Positions 17,696-26,770 are shown, counted from the first letter of the stretch. The stretch is 64,000 nt of DNA from Kitasatospora fiedleri (GCF_948472415.1 NZ_OX419519.1:6911001-6975000); one strand, 5' to 3'. Notes: generated from the sequence alone by a model not told the origin. Program-made: numbers and translations.

Positions 17696-18898
17696 GTGAA
17701 CGACACCGAGGGGCGGGCACCGGAGAGGTCGAGGCCGAAGCCCGACGACCAGCCGCGCGGCGGCATCCTGATGGGCCGTCCGTTCGGCGTGCCCGTCTAC
17801 GTCACCCCGTCCTGGTTCCTGGTCGCCGCGCTGATCACCTGGATCTTCGGCAGCCGACTCGCCGACGTCCTGCCCGACCTCGGCGCCGCCCGCTACCTGC
17901 TCGCCTTCTCCTTCGCCGTCGCCTTCTACGGCTCCGTCCTGGTCCACGAACTCGCCCACACCCTGGTCGGCCTGCGCTACAAGCTCGGGGTGCGCCGCAT
18001 CCAGCTCCAGTTCCTCGGCGGCGTCTCCGAGATCGAGAAGGAGGCCGACCGCCCCTGGCGCGAGTTCTGGCTCGCCTTCGTCGGCCCGCTGCTCTCGCTC
18101 GCCCTCGGCGGCGCCTTCTGGCTCGGCCTGCGCGCCGTCGAACCCGCCACCGTCCCCGGCGTGCTGCTCGCCGGGCTGATGGTCTCCAACCTGGTGGTCG
18201 CCGCCTTCAACCTGCTCCCCGGCCTCCCGCTGGACGGCGGCCGGATGCTGCGCGCCGTGGTCTGGGCCCTCACCGGCAAGCCGATGAAGGGCACCCTGGC
18301 GGCGGTCTGGGTCGGCCGCGCGCTGGCCGTCGCCGTCGTCCTCGGCCTGCCGATCTTCAGCTCCTCCCAGGACGTCGAGCGCTCCGCCACCGAGGCCATG
18401 GTCGACGGCGTGCTCGCCGCGATCCTCGGCTTCATCATCTGGCAGGGCGCCGGGAACTCGCTGCGCAACGCCCGCCTCAAGGAGGTGCTGCCCCGGCTCA
18501 GGCTCCGCGAGCTGGCCCGCCGCAGCATCGACGTCCCCGCCGACACCCCCCTCGGCGAGGCCATGCGCCGGGCCCGCGAGGCGCACGCCGGGGCGATCGT
18601 GGTGGTCGACGGCCGCGGCGAGCCGATCGCCGTGGTCAAGGAGTCCGCGGTCAGCGCCGTCCCCGAGCACCGCCGCCCCTGGGTCGCCGTCACCGCCGTC
18701 TCCCGCGACCTCGAACCCGGCCTCACCGTCCCCGTCGACCTGGCCGGCGAGCAGATCCTCGACGTGCTGCGCCGCGCCCCCGCCACCGAGTACCTGGTGG
18801 TCCGGCCGGACGGCTCGGTCTACGGCGTGCTCTCGCTCAGCGACCTCGAACGCAGGCTCACCGCCGCGCTGCTCGGCCGGGCCGCCGGAGCGGACTGA
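17696..18898 (+). CDS. Site-2 protease family (M50) membrane metalloprotease with C-terminal CBS domains
   Basis: 400 residues from GTG with GAGAGAGGA upstream. Five to six membrane segments. The zinc motif HELAH (His84, Glu85, His88) lies in the second helix region and the third ligand is in NLLPGLPLDGG (Asp180), as in SpoIVFB/Rip3-type intramembrane proteases. The cytoplasmic C-terminus (about 285-400) holds a CBS-domain pair (LGEAMRRAREAHAGAIVVVD), which in this subgroup is thought to sense nucleotides. It would cleave a membrane-embedded substrate such as an anti-sigma factor; the substrate is unknown. It is upstream of the tRNA methyltransferase, a common actinobacterial arrangement. Confidence 0.92.
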   Translation: MNDTEGRAPERSRPKPDDQPRGGILMGRPFGVPVYVTPSWFLVAALITWIFGSRLADVLPDLGAARYLLAFSFAVAFYGSVLVHELAHTLVGLRYKLGVRRIQLQFLGGVSEIEKEADRPWREFWLAFVGPLLSLALGGAFWLGLRAVEPATVPGVLLAGLMVSNLVVAAFNLLPGLPLDGGRMLRAVVWALTGKPMKGTLAAVWVGRALAVAVVLGLPIFSSSQDVERSATEAMVDGVLAAILGFIIWQGAGNSLRNARLKEVLPRLRLRELARRSIDVPADTPLGEAMRRAREAHAGAIVVVDGRGEPIAVVKESAVSAVPEHRRPWVAVTAVSRDLEPGLTVPVDLAGEQILDVLRRAPATEYLVVRPDGSVYGVLSLSDLERRLTAALLGRAAGAD

Positions 18899-18930
18899 TC
18901 ATGTGGTCGGGGGCAGCCCCCCGGCTCCCG

Positions 18931-18936
18931 TAGGAT
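18931..18936 (+). promoter_or_regulatory. -10 box (TAGGAT) of a leaderless tRNA methyltransferase transcript
   Basis: TAGGAT ends 7 bases before the ATG at 18944, and there is no purine-rich ribosome site. A leaderless transcript starting at the ATG is the simplest reading. It favours 18944 over the in-frame ATG at 18935, which overlaps the -10. Confidence 0.5.
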
Positions 18937-18943
18937 GGCCCCC

Positions 18944-19912
18944 ATGTCCGAACCGACCGGTGCCGCCCGCCGACGCGGGCCCTTCCAGGTCGGGGACCAG
19001 GTCCAGCTGACCGACCCCAAGGGCCGCCACTACACGTTCACGCTCCAGGCCGGGAACCAGTTCCACACCCACAAGGGTGCGTTCCCGCACGACGAGCTGA
19101 TCGGCGCTCCCGAGGGCACGGTCGTCCGCACGACGGGCAACGTCCCGTACCTCGCGCTGCGCCCCCTGCTCCCCGACTACGTCCTGTCCATGCCGCGCGG
19201 CGCCGCCGTGATCTACCCGAAGGACGCGGGGCAGATCCTGGCCATGGCCGACATCTTCGCCGGCGCCAGGGTGGTCGAGGCGGGCGTCGGCTCCGGCGCC
19301 CTCTCCACCTACCTGCTGCGCGCCGTCGGCGACACCGGCATGCTCGCCTCCTACGAGCGCCGGCAGGACTTCGCCGACATCGCCAAGGGCAACGTCGAGC
19401 GCTACTTCGGCGGCCCGCACCCGGCCTGGAAGCTCACCGTCGGCGACCTCCAGGACAACCTGGTCGAGGCCGACGTCGACCGGGTCATCCTCGACATGCT
19501 CGCCCCCTGGGAGTGCCTGGACGTCGCCTCCAAGGCGCTCGTCCCCGGCGGCCTGATCTGCTGCTACGTGGCCACCACCACGCAGATGTCGCGCACCGTC
19601 GAGGCGCTGCGCGAGCACGGCACCTTCACCGAGCCGCAGGCATGGGAGACCATGGTCCGCACCTGGCACCTGGAGGGCCTCGCCGTCCGCCCGGACCACC
19701 GGATGATCGGCCACACCGGCTTCCTGCTCACCGCCCGCCGCCTCGCCGACGGCGTCGAGCCCCCGCTGCGCCGCCGCCGCCCCGCGAAGGGCTCCTACGG
19801 CGAGGACTACGAGACCGGCCCGGAGAGCGAGCTGACGCTCGCCGAGCGCGCGGCCGTCCGCAAGGCCCAGCGCGAGGCCGCCTCGCACGACGCGCGGGAA
19901 CTCCCGCAGTAG
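18944..19912 (+). CDS. trmI: tRNA (adenine-58-N1)-methyltransferase TrmI
   Basis: 322 residues, close to mycobacterial TrmI (Rv2118c type). The N-terminal beta-rich domain (GPFQVGDQVQLTDPKGRHYT) leads into a Rossmann methyltransferase: AdoMet loop VVEAGVGSGALSTYLL, acidic position YERRQDF, and motif IV DRVILDMLAPWE. It methylates A58 in the T-loop of tRNAs as a homotetramer. The gene lies between the site-2 protease and the proteasomal ATPase, as in many actinobacteria. The last 40 residues are charged and variable. Confidence 0.95.
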   Translation: MSEPTGAARRRGPFQVGDQVQLTDPKGRHYTFTLQAGNQFHTHKGAFPHDELIGAPEGTVVRTTGNVPYLALRPLLPDYVLSMPRGAAVIYPKDAGQILAMADIFAGARVVEAGVGSGALSTYLLRAVGDTGMLASYERRQDFADIAKGNVERYFGGPHPAWKLTVGDLQDNLVEADVDRVILDMLAPWECLDVASKALVPGGLICCYVATTTQMSRTVEALREHGTFTEPQAWETMVRTWHLEGLAVRPDHRMIGHTGFLLTARRLADGVEPPLRRRRPAKGSYGEDYETGPESELTLAERAAVRKAQREAASHDARELPQ

Positions 19913-19923
19913 CGGCAACCGCA

Positions 19924-19982
19924 CCGACAGCCAGGTCGCGCGGGAACGGCAGGTCACTGCCGCCCCGCGGCCTGGCTGTCGG
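19924..19982 (+). terminator. Terminator after trmI
   Basis: Perfect 12-bp arms CCGACAGCCAGG / CCTGGCTGTCGG (19924-19935 and 19971-19982), starting 12 bases past the stop. Confidence 0.7.
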
Positions 19983-20077
19983 CGTTCCCCGGCCCGCGCG
20001 GACGCCCCCGCGCCCCGGCGGGGCGGCCGCCCGCGCCGGTGTGCGAGGATGCGCGGACCGGAAAGGGGAGTCTCGTG

Positions 20078-20650
20078 GTGACGGAGCGTCGGATACCCGG
20101 GCACGCGCGCTCGGGGTTGAAGCACTGGGTGCTGGTCGCGGCGGGGTGCGCGGCCGTGGTGGGCGGGGCGCTGGGGGCGACCTCGGCGACCGGGGCCGTG
20201 ACGGCCGGTCAGCCGGCCGCGGAACCGGCGGCCGACGCGACGGCGGGGACGCCGGCCCCGCCGGAGACGGACCTGTCGAAGGTGCACTTCCCCCTCGACT
20301 GCGGGCCCTTCCCGGTCGCGGTGAGCCTGAGGACGGCCGCGGCGGTGGGCGGCGCCCCGGTGACCGTCGCCGCCGCGCACTGCCAGGCCGACATGGGCAC
20401 TCCGCCGGACGGGGTGTTCCTGGTCGGGGCGGACGGCCCGCCCGCCGTGCTGCTGCCGGACACCGAGGGCCTGACCGTCACCGAGCTGGCGATCCGCAGC
20501 GACGGCTCGATCCGCGGCCGGGCCCGCGGCTACTCCTCGCCGGACGTGCCGCGCTTCGCGCCCGACCTGGAGGTCGAGCTGTCCTGGAAGCGGGCCGGCG
20601 GCGGGGCGTGGACGAAGACCGAGACCGCCACGCCGGTCCGCGGCAGCTGA
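20078..20650 (+). CDS. Small secreted or membrane-anchored protein, function unknown
   Basis: 190 residues. A hydrophobic segment near the N-terminus (HWVLVAAGCAAVVGGALGATSA) acts as signal peptide or anchor. It is followed by an Ala/Pro linker and a roughly 120-residue beta-rich domain with two cysteines (LDCGPFPVAV and AAHCQADMG) that could form a disulfide. I do not recognise the family. GAAAGGGGAG lies upstream of tandem GTG codons at 20075 and 20078; spacing favours the second. A GAGGAT box at 20045-20050 may be its -10. It is flanked by the trmI terminator and by a convergent ferredoxin gene, so it is probably monocistronic. Confidence 0.7.
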   Translation: MTERRIPGHARSGLKHWVLVAAGCAAVVGGALGATSATGAVTAGQPAAEPAADATAGTPAPPETDLSKVHFPLDCGPFPVAVSLRTAAAVGGAPVTVAAAHCQADMGTPPDGVFLVGADGPPAVLLPDTEGLTVTELAIRSDGSIRGRARGYSSPDVPRFAPDLEVELSWKRAGGGAWTKTETATPVRGS

Positions 20651-20693
20651 GGGCCGGTCAGCCCGGCCGTCCGGGTCGGCCCCGTCGGCCGGG

Positions 20694-20981
20694 TCAGTCC
20701 GCGTCCGGCCCGTAGACCTCGACGCCGTCCGCCGCGCGGCGGACGTGGATGCAGTCGCCCGGGCAGTCCTTGACCGAGTCCACCACGTCCTGAAGGAGCG
20801 TCAGCGGCACGGGCACCGTCTCGCCCGGCTGCTGGCGCAGTTCGTCGTCCGCGCCCTTCACGTAGGCCAGCCCGTCGATGTCGAGCTCGAAGACCTCGGG
20901 CGCGTACTGCGCGCAGATGCCGTCGCCGGTGCACAGATCCTGGTCGATCCAGACTTCGAGTGCCTCGCCAGTCCCCGCCAT
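20694..20981 (-). CDS. Ferredoxin, [3Fe-4S]-type
   Basis: 95 residues. The cluster motif is DLCTGDGICAQYAPEVFELD (C-x5-C) with the third ligand in KDCPGDC. This matches the single-cluster actinobacterial ferredoxins that donate electrons to cytochromes P450 and related enzymes. A fourth Cys three residues after the CP motif is extra. No P450 or reductase gene is adjacent, so the partner is unknown. I placed the start at the ATG with GGCAGGGGC upstream. An in-frame ATG 66 bases earlier would add a short leader that does not look like ferredoxin. It diverges from the proteasomal ATPase gene, a frequent neighbour in Streptomyces. Confidence 0.9.
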   Translation of the reverse strand: MAGTGEALEVWIDQDLCTGDGICAQYAPEVFELDIDGLAYVKGADDELRQQPGETVPVPLTLLQDVVDSVKDCPGDCIHVRRAADGVEVYGPDAD

Positions 20982-21144
20982 TGCCCCTGCCGTTTCTGCT
21001 CTGGTCGCCCCGCATTCGGGGACATTCCTGTCACGATACATCCGCGCTGCTTTGAACCGTTGAGCGGTGGGCATCTCCTCTACCAGAGGGGAAGCGAGCG
21101 GGGCGGACATCGGACACGCCCGATCCATCTTTCTGATCTAGGGG

Positions 21145-21172
21145 TTTACATGACCCTGGTGCCAGGTAGGTT
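21145..21172 (+). promoter_or_regulatory. Candidate promoter of arc
   Basis: TTTACA (21145-21150) and TAGGTT (21167-21172) with a 16-base spacer, about 37 bases before the arc start codon. Confidence 0.5.
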
Positions 21173-21208
21173 TGGGTCGTCCAGCTCCCCCAGGAGGAGG
21201 TGAGGACC

Positions 21209-22975
21209 GTGGCAGCCCACGATGACGACTACGACCGCAGCGCCGGCAGGCCCGCACGGGGGTCCGACGAGGCCGCACAGGTCTCGTACCTCGAGCAGGA
21301 GATCGCCGTCCTGCGGCGCAGGCTCGCCGATTCTCCGCGCAGCTCAAGGGTTCTTGAGGAGCGGATCGTCGAGCTCCAGAACAGCTTGTCCGGCGTGACC
21401 GCCCAGAACGAGCGGCTCGTCGCCACCCTGCGCGAGGCCCGCGACCAGATCGTGGCCCTCAAGGAGGAGGTCGACCGGCTCGCACAGCCGCCGGCCGGAT
21501 TCGGCACCTTCCTCGAGAAGAACGAGGACGGCACCGCCGACATCTTCACCGGTGGCCGCAAGCTCCGGGTCAACGTCAGCCCCAGCGTCGAGCTGGACGA
21601 GCTGCGCCGCGGCCAGGAGGTGATGCTCAACGAGGCGCTGAACGTCGTCGAGGCGATGGCGTTCGAGCGGATCGGCGAGATCGTCACGCTCAAGGAGGTG
21701 CTGGAGGGCGGCGACCGCGCGCTGGTCGTCGGCCACACCGACGAGGAGCGGGTGGTCCGGCTCGCCGAGCCGCTGCACGGCGTCACGATCAGGGCGGGCG
21801 ACGCCCTGCTGCTGGAGCCGCGCTCCGGCTACGTGTACGAGGTGGTGCCGAAGTCCGAGGTCGAGGAGCTGGTCCTCGAGGAGGTCCCGGACATCGACTA
21901 CCGGCAGATCGGCGGCCTCGCCGGCCAGATCGAGCAGATCAGGGACGCGGTCGAGCTGCCCTACCTGCACGCCGACCTGTTCAAGGAGTACGAGCTCCGG
22001 CCGCCCAAGGGCGTCCTGCTCTACGGCCCGCCCGGCTGCGGCAAGACGCTGATCGCCAAGGCGGTGGCCAACTCGCTGGCCAAGAAGGTCGCCGAGGTGA
22101 CCGGCCGGCCGCAGGGCAAGAGCTACTTCCTGAACATCAAGGGCCCCGAGCTGCTCAACAAGTACGTCGGCGAGACCGAGCGGCAGATCCGCCTGGTCTT
22201 CCAGCGGGCCCGGGAGAAGGCGAGCGAGGGCACACCCGTCATCGTCTTCTTCGACGAGATGGAGTCGCTCTTCCGCACCCGCGGCTCCGGCGTCAGCTCG
22301 GACGTGGAGAACACCATCGTCCCGCAGCTGCTGGCGGAGATCGACGGCGTGGAGGGCCTGGAGAACGTCATCGTCATCGGCGCCTCCAACCGCGAGGACA
22401 TGATCGACCCGGCGATCCTGCGGCCCGGCCGCCTGGACGTCAAGATCAAGATCGAGCGGCCGGACGCCGAGGCGGCCAAGGACATCTTCTCCAAGTACCT
22501 GCGGGACACCCTCCCGTTCCACCCGGACGACCTCAAGGAGCACGACGGCTCGGTGTCGGTCACCGTCGCCGCCATGATCCAGTCGGTGGTCGAGCGGATG
22601 TACTCGGAGACCGAGGAGAACCGCTTCCTGGAGGTCACCTACGCCAACGGTGACAAGGAAGTGCTGTTCTTCAAGGACTTCAACTCCGGCGCGATGATCC
22701 AGAACATCGTCGACCGGGCGAAGAAGATGGCCATCAAGGACTACCTCGACCACGGCCAGCGCGGTCTGCGCGTCTCTCACCTGCTCGCCGCCTGCGTGGA
22801 CGAGTTCAAGGAGAACGAGGACCTGCCGAACACCACCAACCCGGACGACTGGGCCCGCATCTCCGGCAAGAAGGGCGAGCGGATCGTCTTCATCCGCACC
22901 CTCGTCACCGGCAAGCAGGGCGCCGAGTCCGGCCGCTCCATCGACACCGTCGCCAACACCGGGCAGTACCTGTAG
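21209..22975 (+). CDS. arc: Proteasome-associated AAA ATPase ARC/Mpa
   Basis: 588 residues. The N-terminal coiled coil (about 28-85, SYLEQEIAVLRRRLAD) recruits Pup. It is followed by two OB-type beta domains and one AAA+ module with Walker A GPPGCGKT (273-280), Walker B FFDE (Asp349, Glu350) and an Arg-finger region. The C-terminus ends GQYL, the gate-opening tail that inserts into 20S proteasome pockets. A hexamer unfolds pupylated proteins and threads them into PrcBA. AGGAGGTGAGG supports the GTG at 21209 over the in-frame GTG at 21200. It opens the proteasome block. Confidence 0.97.
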   Translation: MAAHDDDYDRSAGRPARGSDEAAQVSYLEQEIAVLRRRLADSPRSSRVLEERIVELQNSLSGVTAQNERLVATLREARDQIVALKEEVDRLAQPPAGFGTFLEKNEDGTADIFTGGRKLRVNVSPSVELDELRRGQEVMLNEALNVVEAMAFERIGEIVTLKEVLEGGDRALVVGHTDEERVVRLAEPLHGVTIRAGDALLLEPRSGYVYEVVPKSEVEELVLEEVPDIDYRQIGGLAGQIEQIRDAVELPYLHADLFKEYELRPPKGVLLYGPPGCGKTLIAKAVANSLAKKVAEVTGRPQGKSYFLNIKGPELLNKYVGETERQIRLVFQRAREKASEGTPVIVFFDEMESLFRTRGSGVSSDVENTIVPQLLAEIDGVEGLENVIVIGASNREDMIDPAILRPGRLDVKIKIERPDAEAAKDIFSKYLRDTLPFHPDDLKEHDGSVSVTVAAMIQSVVERMYSETEENRFLEVTYANGDKEVLFFKDFNSGAMIQNIVDRAKKMAIKDYLDHGQRGLRVSHLLAACVDEFKENEDLPNTTNPDDWARISGKKGERIVFIRTLVTGKQGAESGRSIDTVANTGQYL

Positions 22976-22988
22976 CACGCGCACCACC

Positions 22989-23030
22989 CCGTCCGGCTGC
23001 GGCGCTCGGCAGGGCCCCGCAGCCGGACGG
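22989..23030 (+). terminator. Hairpin between arc and dop
   Basis: Perfect 14-bp stem (22989-23002 with 23017-23030). A 10-bp direct repeat CCAGCAGTAC follows twice (23051-23070), just before the dop ribosome site. Together these could reduce or separate arc and dop transcription. Confidence 0.65.
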
Positions 23031-23090
23031 TGCGTCTGCACCGGCACCACCCAGCAGTACCCAGCAGTACCCACAGGTCAGGAGGGCCGC

Positions 23091-24602
23091 ATGACCGTAC
23101 GGCGCGTGATGGGGATCGAGACCGAGTACGGCATCTCCGTGCCCGGCCACCCCAACGCCAACGCCATGCTCACCTCGTCCCAGATCGTCAACGCGTACGC
23201 GGCGGCGATGCACCGGGCGCGCCGCGCCCGCTGGGACTTCGAGGAGGAGAATCCGCTGCGCGACGCCCGGGGCTTCGACCTGGCCCGGGAGGTGGCCGAC
23301 TCCAGCCAGCTCACCGACGAGGACATCGGCCTGGCCAACGTCATCCTCACCAACGGCGCCCGGTTCTACGTCGACCACGCCCACCCCGAGTACTCCTCGC
23401 CCGAGGTCACCAACCCGCTCGACGCGGTGCTCTGGGACAAGGCGGGCGAGCGGATCATGGCGGAGGCCGCCGAGCGCGCCCTGGAGCTGCCCAACGGGCA
23501 GCGGATCCTGCTCTACAAGAACAACACCGACAACAAGGGCGCCTCCTACGGCACCCACGAGAACTACCTGATGCAGCGGGCCACCCCGTTCGCCGACATC
23601 GTCCGCCACCTGACCCCGTTCTTCGTCTCCCGCCAGGTGGTGTGCGGGGCCGGCCGGGTCGGCATCGGGCAGGAGGGCGGCGGGCACGGCTTCCAGATCA
23701 GCCAGCGCGCCGACTACTTCGAGGTCGAGGTCGGCCTGGAGACCACCCTCAAGCGCCCGATCATCAACACCCGCGACGAGCCGCACGCCGACGCCGAGAA
23801 GTACCGCCGGCTGCACGTCATCATCGGCGACGCCAACCTCTCCGAGGTCTCCACCTACCTCAAGCTCGGCACCACCGCGCTGGTCCTGTCGATGATCGAG
23901 GACGGCTTCATCGCCGTCGACCTCGCCGTCGACCAGCCGGTGCGCACCCTGCACCGGGTCTCCCACGACCCGGAGCTCAAGCAGCTGGTCCAGCTGCGCA
24001 GCGGCCGCAAGCTGACCGCCGTGCAGCTCCAGATGGAGTACTGCGAGCTCGCCCGCAAGTACGTCGAGGACCGCTACGGGCAGGACGCCGACGACCAGAC
24101 CGTCGACGTGCTGGCCCGCTGGGAGGACGTGCTGGGCCGCCTGGAGCGGGACCCGATGAGCCTGTCCCGGCAGCTCGACTGGATCGCCAAGAAGGAGATC
24201 CTGGAGGGCTACCGGCAGCGCGACGCCCTGGAGTGGGACAGCCCCCGGCTCCAGCTGGTCGACCTCCAGTACAGCGACGTGCGGCCCGACAAGGGCCTCT
24301 ACAACCGGCTGGAGGCGCGCGGCCGGTTCGACCGGCTGTTCGACGAGGACGAGGTGCGCCGCGCCGTCACCCAGCCTCCCGAGGACACCCGGGCCTACTT
24401 CCGCGGCCGCTGCCTGGAGCAGTACGCCGACCACGTGGCCGCCGCCTCCTGGGACTCCGTCATCTTCGACCTGCCCGGCCACGACAGCCTCCAGCGCGTC
24501 CCGACCATGGAACCGCTGCGCGGCACCCGGGAGCACGTCAAGGAGCTGCTCGACCGGTGCCGCACCGCCGAGGACCTGGTGCGCGTCCTCTCCGGCGGGT
24601 AA
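23091..24602 (+). CDS. dop: Depupylase/deamidase Dop
   Basis: 503 residues, glutamine-synthetase-like fold shared with PafA. The N-terminal strand motif MGIETEYGISVPGHPNANA and the long loop around DFEEENPLRDARGFDL distinguish Dop from PafA. Nucleotide-site motifs are YKNNTDNKGASYGTHENYL and INTRDEPHADAEKYRRLH. Dop cleaves the isopeptide bond between Pup and its target; in species with Pup-GGQ it also deamidates the terminal Gln. Here Pup already ends in Glu, so only the depupylase role is needed. AGGAGGG precedes the ATG. It lies directly upstream of pup. Confidence 0.97.
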   Translation: MTVRRVMGIETEYGISVPGHPNANAMLTSSQIVNAYAAAMHRARRARWDFEEENPLRDARGFDLAREVADSSQLTDEDIGLANVILTNGARFYVDHAHPEYSSPEVTNPLDAVLWDKAGERIMAEAAERALELPNGQRILLYKNNTDNKGASYGTHENYLMQRATPFADIVRHLTPFFVSRQVVCGAGRVGIGQEGGGHGFQISQRADYFEVEVGLETTLKRPIINTRDEPHADAEKYRRLHVIIGDANLSEVSTYLKLGTTALVLSMIEDGFIAVDLAVDQPVRTLHRVSHDPELKQLVQLRSGRKLTAVQLQMEYCELARKYVEDRYGQDADDQTVDVLARWEDVLGRLERDPMSLSRQLDWIAKKEILEGYRQRDALEWDSPRLQLVDLQYSDVRPDKGLYNRLEARGRFDRLFDEDEVRRAVTQPPEDTRAYFRGRCLEQYADHVAAASWDSVIFDLPGHDSLQRVPTMEPLRGTREHVKELLDRCRTAEDLVRVLSGG

Positions 24603-24699
24603 CTTTTCGATCACCGAGGGTGAACGTTTCCCGGACGGGGAATCATTCCGGTGAGCAGCCAGCGTTGAACGAGAACACCGAACGAGCGGGGTGAGGAAA

Positions 24700-24918
24700 A
24701 TGGCGGAGAAGGACACCGGCGGCGGTCAGCAGCGGGCCAACCGCTCCTCCGAGGAGGTCGAGGAGCAGGCCGCGGAAACGCAGGGCTCCGACGAGCTCAA
24801 GGAGCGCCAGGAAAAGCTCAGCGACGACGTCGACTCGGTACTCGACGAAATCGACGAGGTACTGGAATCCAACGCCGAGGATTTCGTGCGCGGATTCGTC
24901 CAGAAGGGCGGCGAGTGA
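24700..24918 (+). CDS. pup: Prokaryotic ubiquitin-like protein Pup (ends GGE)
   Basis: 72 residues, Glu/Asp-rich and without hydrophobic core, as expected for an intrinsically disordered tag. The C-terminal half (DDVDSVLDEIDEVLESNAED) forms the helix that pairs with the ARC coiled coil. It ends in FVRGFVQKGGE. The final Glu is the residue PafA activates and joins to substrate lysines, so no prior deamidation is required. The start is the ATG after GTGAGGAAA. A GTG 9 bases upstream is in frame but lacks spacing. Confidence 0.97.
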   Translation: MAEKDTGGGQQRANRSSEEVEEQAAETQGSDELKERQEKLSDDVDSVLDEIDEVLESNAEDFVRGFVQKGGE

Positions 24919-25000
24919 GAGGGGAAACCCCTCCGTCCACCGAAGAGAGCAGCACGAGCGCCGCAGGTGTGCCCTGAGCGCGCCTGCGGCCTCGTGCTGC
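24919..25000 (+). terminator. Tandem hairpins between pup and prcB
   Basis: Immediately after the pup stop: GAGGGG-AAA-CCCCTC (24919-24933). A larger element follows with 10-bp arms (24949-24958 and 24991-25000) and an inner 7-bp stem (24961-24967 with 24983-24989). They probably terminate or attenuate pup transcription before prcBA. Confidence 0.7.
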
Positions 25001-25034
25001 CGGAAGCTCCTCGGAGCAGCTCCCCCGGAGAGCG

Positions 25035-25062
25035 TGGAACCGGCCCCGGAAGCGGGTAGGGT
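25035..25062 (+). promoter_or_regulatory. Candidate prcBA promoter
   Basis: TGGAAC (25035-25040) and TAGGGT (25057-25062) are 16 bases apart, downstream of the pup terminator and 46 bases before the prcB start. This would let the core proteasome be transcribed apart from pup. Confidence 0.4.
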
Positions 25063-25107
25063 CCGGGGCACCAAGCAACTTTCGATCTTCGATCCGGAAG
25101 GACACGT

Positions 25108-25953
25108 GTGGAAGCCAACCTCAGTGGCACCGGGCGTCTGCCGGCCGCCTTCCTCACCCCCGGCTCCTCCTCGTTCCTGGACTTCCTCGACAGCCACGCG
25201 CCCCAGCTGCTCCCCGGGCGGCGCACCCTCCCCGAGGGGATGACCGTCGAGGCGCCGCACGGCACCACCATCGTCGCCGCGGTCTTCGACGGCGGCGTGG
25301 TGCTGGCCGGCGACCGCCGCGCCACGATGGGCAACGTCATCGCCCAGCGGGACATCGAGAAGGTCTTCCCGGCGGACGAGTACAGCGCCGTCGGCATCGC
25401 CGGCACGGCCGGCCTGGCGGTCGAGATGGTCCGGCTGTTCCAGCTGGAGCTGGAGCACTACGAGAAGATCGAGGGCGCCGTGCTCTCGTTCGAGGGCAAG
25501 GCCAACCGGCTCACCACGATGATCCGCTCCAACCTGGCGATGGCCATGCAGGGCCTCGCGGTCGTCCCGGTCTTCGCCGGCTACGACCTCGACCTCGGCC
25601 GCGGCCGGATCTTCACCTACGACGTCACCGGCGGCCGCTCCGAGGAGCGGGCCGGCTTCGCCGCCACCGGCTCCGGCTCGGTCTTCGCCCGCGGCTCGAT
25701 GAAGAAGCTCTACCGGGACGGCCTGACCGGCGACGAGGCCGCCACCCTCGCCGTCCAGGCGCTGTACGACGCCGCCGACGACGACTCCGCGACCGGCGGG
25801 CCCGACCTGGCCCGCCGGATCTTCCCGATCGTCACGCTGATCACCGAGGACGGCTTCCGCCGGCTCACCGAGGCGGAGGTCTCCGCGATCGCGGTCTCGA
25901 TCACCGACCGGCGCCGCGAGCAGCCCAACGGCCCGCAGGCCCCGCTCCTCTGA
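25108..25953 (+). CDS. prcB: 20S proteasome beta subunit PrcB
   Basis: 281-residue precursor. A 52-residue propeptide ends in APHG, after which TTIVAAVFDGG begins the mature chain, so Thr53 is the predicted N-terminal nucleophile after self-cleavage. Core motifs: GVVLAGDRRATMGN with the catalytic-site Asp and Arg, then the Lys in DIEKVF. The mature length of about 229 residues is normal. GTG start with GAAGGA upstream. It lies 32 bases upstream of prcA and the two are certainly one operon; seven beta subunits form each inner ring. Confidence 0.97.
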   Translation: MEANLSGTGRLPAAFLTPGSSSFLDFLDSHAPQLLPGRRTLPEGMTVEAPHGTTIVAAVFDGGVVLAGDRRATMGNVIAQRDIEKVFPADEYSAVGIAGTAGLAVEMVRLFQLELEHYEKIEGAVLSFEGKANRLTTMIRSNLAMAMQGLAVVPVFAGYDLDLGRGRIFTYDVTGGRSEERAGFAATGSGSVFARGSMKKLYRDGLTGDEAATLAVQALYDAADDDSATGGPDLARRIFPIVTLITEDGFRRLTEAEVSAIAVSITDRRREQPNGPQAPLL

Positions 25954-25985
25954 GTCCGCCTCAACCACCCGAAGGGAGACCGGCG

Positions 25986-26765
25986 GTGTCCACGCCGTTC
26001 TACGTCTCGCCCCAGCAGGCCATGGCGGACCGCGCGGAGTACGCCCGCAAGGGCATCGCCCGCGGCCGCAGCGTGGTCGTGCTCACCTACGCCGACGGCA
26101 TCGTCTTCGTCGCGGAGAACACCTCACGGGCCCTGCACAAGGTCTCCGAGATCTACGACAAGATCGCCTTCGCCGCGGTCGGCCGCTACAACGAGTTCGA
26201 GAACCTCCGGATCGGCGGCGTGCGCTACGCCGACCTGCGCGGCTACTCCTACGACCGGGCCGACGTCACCGCCCGCGGCCTGGCCAACGTCTACGCCCAG
26301 ACCCTGGGCACCATCTTCTCCTCGGTCGGGGAGAAGCCCTACGAGGTCGAGCTGATCGTCGCCGAGGTGGGCCGCACCCCCGCCGACGACCAGATCTACC
26401 GGCTCACCCCCGACGGCTCGGTGGTGGACGAGAAGAACGCCGTGGTGGTCGGCGGCAACGCCGACTCCATCGGCAACTACCTCGGCCAGCGCCACCGAGC
26501 CGGACTCACCCTCGCCGAGGCGCTCAAGCTGGCGGTCGACGGCCTGGCCCGCGACCCCAACGGCGGCAGCCCCCGCGCCATGACGCCGGAGCAGCTGGAG
26601 GTCGCCGTCCTGGACCGCCAGCGCTTCCAGCAGCGGAAGTTCAAGCGCATCCTGGGCGGCCAGCTGGCCCGGCTGCTCAGCGGCGACGAGTCGGCCGCCG
26701 ACGAGGACGCCGACGGCACCGACGCCGCCGACGGCGCGGGCGACGCGAGCACCGACACCGAATGA
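25986..26765 (+). CDS. prcA: 20S proteasome alpha subunit PrcA
   Basis: 259 residues. The N-terminal gate and H0 helix segment is FYVSPQQAMADRAEYARKG, followed by an Ntn-hydrolase fold without nucleophile (GRSVVVLTYADGIVFVAEN; KIAFAAVGRYNEFENLR). The last 30 residues form an acidic Asp/Ala/Gly tail. The alpha ring controls substrate entry and receives the GQYL tail of ARC. GTG start with AAGGGAGA upstream. It is cotranscribed with prcB. Confidence 0.97.
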   Translation: MSTPFYVSPQQAMADRAEYARKGIARGRSVVVLTYADGIVFVAENTSRALHKVSEIYDKIAFAAVGRYNEFENLRIGGVRYADLRGYSYDRADVTARGLANVYAQTLGTIFSSVGEKPYEVELIVAEVGRTPADDQIYRLTPDGSVVDEKNAVVVGGNADSIGNYLGQRHRAGLTLAEALKLAVDGLARDPNGGSPRAMTPEQLEVAVLDRQRFQQRKFKRILGGQLARLLSGDESAADEDADGTDAADGAGDASTDTE

Positions 26766-26770
26766 CCGCC

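Noticed and set aside
23051..23070. Direct repeat CCAGCAGTAC before dop as a start of a CRISPR-like or iteron array
   Set aside because: Only two adjacent copies with no spacers; too little for either.
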